From NCBI GenBank assembly GCA_021776235.1, contig JAJFGG010000009.1, forward strand, positions 53,100 through 117,099: 64,000 nt of DNA. Reading direction: 5' to 3'. Numbering within the stretch: position 1 is the first letter of the stretch; each line of letters begins with the position of its first letter. The notes beneath the pieces were generated by a model. The model was given only the letters and a program-made list of their open reading frames with translations. It was not told the DNA's origin and made no database searches. The DNA is from Alphaproteobacteria bacterium (GTDB lineage: Bacteria; Pseudomonadota; Alphaproteobacteria; GCA-2731375). Both the position numbers and the translations under genes were made by a program. Below, piece after piece: positions 60,976 to 64,000 of the stretch.

Positions 60976-62091
60976 ATGCATAAAGTTGTTGTCGTCGGTC
61001 GCGGATTGTTTGGCAGTGCCGCAACCCGCCATTTGGCAGAACGGAGCGACGGCATACTATGTGTCGGCCCGGATGAGCCAACAAACCGCCAGACCCACAC
61101 CGGCGTGTTCGGGAGTCACTATGACGAAGGTCGCATGACCAGAGTGGTCGACCCCGCAAGCGAGTGGGCGATCACCGCGAAAAACTCAATAGACCGCTAC
61201 GCCGATCTCGAAACCCGCAGCGGCATTAAATTCTTCACTCCGTCCGGGTATCTGGGTATTGGCGAGCCCAGTTCTGACTATAATGAACGTTGCGCTGCCG
61301 CTGGTGCGTTGGTTGGTGTGGCAACCGAGAAACTCAGTGCAATTGAAATTCGAGCAAAATTTCCATTCCTTTCAATCGATGATTATGCTGATGGTCTACT
61401 GGAAGTTGGAACGGCAGGGCATATAAGCCCTCGCGCAATGGTCCATGCCCAAACCAAACTCGCCGAAGTGGCAGGAGCTGAGTTGGTTCGGGATGAGGCT
61501 ACAAAAATTTACAACAGTGCTAACGGTATCGAGGTTGAACTTGCGTCGGGAAAAATTCTAGAAGCTGATAAGGTCTTGGTCACAACCGGAGGGTTTACAT
61601 CCGCATGTGGCTTGAGCCCGGTCGATCTGGATTTGCGCGTCTTTGGTCGCACTGTTGTCTTAGTTAAGATCGAGGGATCGCTAACCCACGAGCTTTCCAA
61701 CATGCCGACAATAATACATTGTGCTAGCGGCGCCTATATTCTGCCGCCAATCCGATACCCGGATGGAAACACATATCTAAAACTAGGAATTGGAACAGAC
61801 TCTGACCCTGAATTTAGGCGACTGGAAGATCTTCAAGCTTGGTTCAAGGGAGAAGGCACAGAAGAAAATCGGCGGGAATTTACCGATTTTATTACAAACC
61901 TAATACCATCCCTGAAGACCTGTAACGACTGGCATACCGATACTTGCGCCGTGACCCAAACCTTAAGCGGGCTGCCAATTATCGACTATGTGGACGGACG
62001 AAAAATCGCTGTAGCCGTTGGTGGAAATGGCAAAGGGGCTAAAGGCGCCGACGATTGGGGTAAGGTTGCGGCGGACCTTATCGGTTCCTAA
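60976..62091 (+). CDS. FAD-dependent amine/amino-acid oxidase (DAO/monomeric sarcosine oxidase family)
   Basis: The 371-residue flavoprotein begins VVVVGRGLFGSAATRHLAER, a FAD-binding fold, and ends with IAVAVGGNGKGAKGADDWG, matching the DAO fold group that includes sarcosine and N-methyltryptophan oxidases. AAGGAATAAGG precedes the ATG. It is 12 bases after the GNAT gene. The glycine-rich N-terminal loop GRGLFGS has Arg instead of the usual Ala or Gly, a minor deviation. It would oxidise an amine or N-methyl amino acid, releasing hydrogen peroxide. Confidence 0.82.
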   Translation: MHKVVVVGRGLFGSAATRHLAERSDGILCVGPDEPTNRQTHTGVFGSHYDEGRMTRVVDPASEWAITAKNSIDRYADLETRSGIKFFTPSGYLGIGEPSSDYNERCAAAGALVGVATEKLSAIEIRAKFPFLSIDDYADGLLEVGTAGHISPRAMVHAQTKLAEVAGAELVRDEATKIYNSANGIEVELASGKILEADKVLVTTGGFTSACGLSPVDLDLRVFGRTVVLVKIEGSLTHELSNMPTIIHCASGAYILPPIRYPDGNTYLKLGIGTDSDPEFRRLEDLQAWFKGEGTEENRREFTDFITNLIPSLKTCNDWHTDTCAVTQTLSGLPIIDYVDGRKIAVAVGGNGKGAKGADDWGKVAADLIGS

Positions 62092-62417
62092 AATTTCTCA
62101 AGTTTCCGTTCTTGGCACGGACCGATGGTCATGATCCTGATCGGCAATTTCCGCTTCTGCCCCAGGTTCGGGTATTACCAATCCAAACGGCGTCTTACTT
62201 CGTTTGCGTCTAACATTGGTTCCGCCGTGCATTTGGTTTGACTGGCCGCCATTGGCAGCAGGCCTGAATACTGGCGGTGCGATATCGAACAGTTATGCCT
62301 GAGCCCCATCATCAGAAACGTGGACATGGCGATCTACGGAACCGGAGTCGGCGATGGCTCGAAGGAAAGCGAGGGAGATTGGATTAGGCCTTTCTTTCCC
62401 CCCTAATTTCGCCTCTC
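62092..62417. other. 326-base gap with a possible gene remnant
   Basis: No complete gene is visible. On the minus strand the stretch 62098-62292 stays open for 64 codons after a stop, with no ATG near its beginning, and reads as plausible protein (for example SKTPFGLVIPEPG followed by AEAEIADQDHDHR). It may be the 3' end of a lost gene. The final 100 bases before the DMT gene look non-coding. Confidence 0.4.
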
Positions 62418-63401
62418 ATGTCGAACATGTTGAACCGATTACTCACGGAGCCCAGCCTTCGCGGCATTCTGTGCGTTCTGGCCGCAGGTGCCACCTTCTC
62501 CACCTCCGATATGATGATCAAAACGCTGAGCGGTGCCTATCCGCTGCACCAGATCGTCTTTATCCGCGCCATTGTTGCGATGATAGTCATCCTCGTCCTT
62601 TTCATGCCGATGGAGGGCGGATACCACAATCTTCGCACCACACGATGGAAACTGCATATGTTTCGGGGCGGGTGCGTGGTGGTGGCCAACATGTCGTTTT
62701 TCGTGGGCGTCGCGGCGTTGCCGCTAGCGGAAGCGACCGCGATCTTCTTTGTCGCCCCGCTGTTTATCACTGCGCTGTCGGTCCCGATTCTGGGGGAAAA
62801 AGTTGGCGTCAGGCGCTGGTTGTCGGTGATGGTTGGTTTGGTCGGCGTTGTGATCGTTATTCGCCCGGGGTCGGAGGTGTTCCAATACGCCGCACTGGCA
62901 CCGGTCCTGGCGGCCTTCGCCTACGCGTTCATGCAAATCACGGCGCGCAAGCTGGGTGGGACGGAACGAGCGTCGACCATGGCGTTTTATGTCCAGGGCA
63001 CCTTTGTGCTGGTCTGCGCTACAAGCGGCCTGACGCTCGGCGATGGCCGCTTTGCCGAGGCGTTAGACAGCCCGACGCTGCTGTTCCTGATGCGTGCCTG
63101 GACCGTGCCGTCTCAATTCGATGGTGGAGTGATGCTCGCGGTCGGCGTACTGAGCGCGTTTGGGTCCTATCTGATCTCGCAAGGCTACCGCCTAGCAGAG
63201 GCGACGACGGCTGCGCCGTTTGAATACGTCGTCCTGCCGATGGCAATCATGTGGGGGGTGATTGTCTTCGGCGACTGGCCGGACGCAATCGCCCTGTTGG
63301 GGATATTGATGATCGTCGCCAGCGGCCTGTACGCCTTCTGGCGCGAAAATGTGCGCGGCGTTGGCGTCGCTGCGGATCACCCGTTCCCACGCAACCGGTA
63401 A
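62418..63401 (+). CDS. EamA/DMT family transporter
   Basis: The 327-residue membrane protein has about ten hydrophobic helices in two EamA units; the first starts at LRGILCVLAAGATFSTSDMM and the second near ALAPVLAAFAYAFMQ. It may export amino acids, amines or related metabolites. No ribosome binding site is visible before its ATG; an ATG three codons later is an alternative. It follows the AT-rich operon but has GC-rich codon use, so it belongs to the resident genome. The substrate is unknown. Confidence 0.83.
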   Translation: MSNMLNRLLTEPSLRGILCVLAAGATFSTSDMMIKTLSGAYPLHQIVFIRAIVAMIVILVLFMPMEGGYHNLRTTRWKLHMFRGGCVVVANMSFFVGVAALPLAEATAIFFVAPLFITALSVPILGEKVGVRRWLSVMVGLVGVVIVIRPGSEVFQYAALAPVLAAFAYAFMQITARKLGGTERASTMAFYVQGTFVLVCATSGLTLGDGRFAEALDSPTLLFLMRAWTVPSQFDGGVMLAVGVLSAFGSYLISQGYRLAEATTAAPFEYVVLPMAIMWGVIVFGDWPDAIALLGILMIVASGLYAFWRENVRGVGVAADHPFPRNR

Positions 63402-63452
63402 ACTGATGTAGCCTGTGGCCTAGATACGTCAACACAAACACGGAGCCGACGC

Positions 63453-63860
63453 ATGAAGATTGATGGCGCATGCCACTGCGGCCACATCACCTATGAGGCT
63501 GAGGTCGATCCAGAAAATATTGTCATCTGTCATTGCACGGACTGCCAGACCTTGTCCGGGACAGCGTTTCGCATTGTGGCCCATTCCAAAGTGGGCAGTT
63601 TCAAGCTGCTGTCCGGCCAATTAAAGGAATACATCAAGACTGGCGGCAGCGGCGCTGGACGGCCACAGGGGTTCTGCCCGGAGTGCGGCACACCGATCTA
63701 CGGAACCAGCGTCGGCGGCGGACCCAAGGCCCATAGCCTACGGGTCGGCACAATCCGCCAGCGCGATACCCTAGTGCCGACAACGCAGGTGTGGGCCCGG
63801 TCACGGCAACATTGGGTGCCAGAGGACTTGACCGCAGGTAGCCAGAAAAAGGAAGCGTAG
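63453..63860 (+). CDS. GFA (glutathione-dependent formaldehyde-activating, CENP-V-like) family zinc protein
   Basis: The 135-residue protein has the complete zinc-binding cysteine set of the GFA fold: Cys7 and Cys9 in GACHCGHI, Cys26, Cys28 and Cys31 in VICHCTDCQ and Cys75 and Cys78 in FCPECGTPIY. Members are glutathione-binding or formaldehyde-handling proteins, but most are uncharacterised. GGAG lies a few bases before the ATG. The gene lies 51 bases after the transporter gene and may be co-transcribed with it. Confidence 0.87.
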   Translation: MKIDGACHCGHITYEAEVDPENIVICHCTDCQTLSGTAFRIVAHSKVGSFKLLSGQLKEYIKTGGSGAGRPQGFCPECGTPIYGTSVGGGPKAHSLRVGTIRQRDTLVPTTQVWARSRQHWVPEDLTAGSQKKEA

Positions 63861-63972
63861 ACTGATCCCCGGCACTGCTGGCCGCCGCAATCCAACCACG
63901 GGGCAACGGCGGGACAGCATGTGGCGAGACGTCGAGGACGAGACGTAATCTCATCCTTCCATTGAGCCGCAC

Positions 63973-63991
63973 CTAGAGCATTTCCGGGCTA
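63973..63991. repeat. dispersed 19-bp repeat, copy 2
   Basis: CTAGAGCATTTCCGGGCTA is identical to the copy at 20441-20459. It lies about 110 bases after the GFA gene stop, at the end of the window, so its flanking right side is cut off. Confidence 0.7.
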
Positions 63992-64000
63992 TTCTGGGTC

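Noticed and set aside
62354..63223. Plus-strand open frame of 289 codons overlapping the DMT gene
   Set aside because: It is in another frame of a gene with clear EamA helices and reads as Arg/Gly-rich low-complexity sequence.
1..64000. CRISPR arrays, rRNA, tRNA, phage genes or insertion sequences
   Set aside because: I found no regularly spaced repeats, no tRNA-like cloverleaf and no transposase or integrase reading frame in the window.

Overview
The window is a high-GC, gene-dense piece of a bacterial chromosome. Codon use, strong GGAGG-type ribosome binding sites, occasional TTG starts and the gene repertoire (CoA-dependent catabolism, LLM flavin enzymes, hydantoinase-like HyuA/HyuB, single-chain acyl-CoA carboxylase, RebB proteins) suggest an alphaproteobacterium, probably of Rhodospirillales type. 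The affiliation is an inference: there is no rRNA, tRNA or phylogenetic marker apart from YajQ. I saw no CRISPR array, integrase or insertion sequence.

Layout. 0-8.5 kb: YeeE/YedE sulfur-type transporter, methyltransferase, LLM oxidoreductase plus amidase, VOC protein, gluconate-dehydrogenase-like subunit 3 plus GMC oxidoreductase, quinone-oxidoreductase-like protein. 8.6-9.5 kb: an unknown membrane-anchored protein. 9.6-18.2 kb: a compact six-gene minus-strand operon (HisD-like dehydrogenase, 3-hydroxyacyl-CoA dehydrogenase, alpha/beta hydrolase, GST, amidase, 1120-aa single-chain biotin-dependent carboxylase). 18.4-21.1 kb: Baeyer-Villiger-type monooxygenase, YajQ, GST. 21.3-23.0 kb: a divergent R-body (RebB family) locus. 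23.1-31.4 kb: phytanoyl-CoA dioxygenase-like protein, then a plus-strand run of LLM enzyme, class III aminotransferase, HyuA, HyuB and fatty acid desaturase. 31.4-40.6 kb: nitroreductase, GSA-type aminotransferase, DMT exporter, a small Cys-pair protein, an aromatic-hydroxylase-type monooxygenase, two acyl-CoA dehydrogenases and a third amidase.

40.7-41.2 kb holds the most striking gene: a peroxiredoxin-like reading frame broken by an in-frame TGA exactly where its family has the peroxidatic cysteine (RGHW-U-PYC). A GC-rich hairpin follows at the correct distance for a bacterial SECIS element, so it reads as a selenoprotein.

41.3-45.5 kb: RND efflux adaptor and pump. 45.6-53.2 kb: FMN alpha-hydroxy-acid dehydrogenase, NHL-type propeller, polysaccharide deacetylase, an exported TPR/CHAT protease-like protein, hydrolase, aldo/keto reductase. 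53.4-58.1 kb: a five-gene acyl-CoA operon (CoA ligase, dehydrogenase, thioesterase, VOC, HpcH/HpaI aldolase). 58.7-62.1 kb: a visibly AT-richer operon (HAD dehalogenase-like, GntR/FCD regulator, GNAT, DAO-type oxidase) behind a 26-bp palindrome that looks like the regulator's operator. 62.4-63.9 kb: a second DMT transporter and a GFA-family zinc protein.

Taken together the genes describe a heterotroph that imports or exports small organic molecules, opens amides and hydantoin-like rings, activates acids to CoA thioesters and oxidises them, with redox defence (selenoprotein peroxiredoxin, GSTs, nitroreductase) alongside. The substrates of the individual operons cannot be read from sequence.
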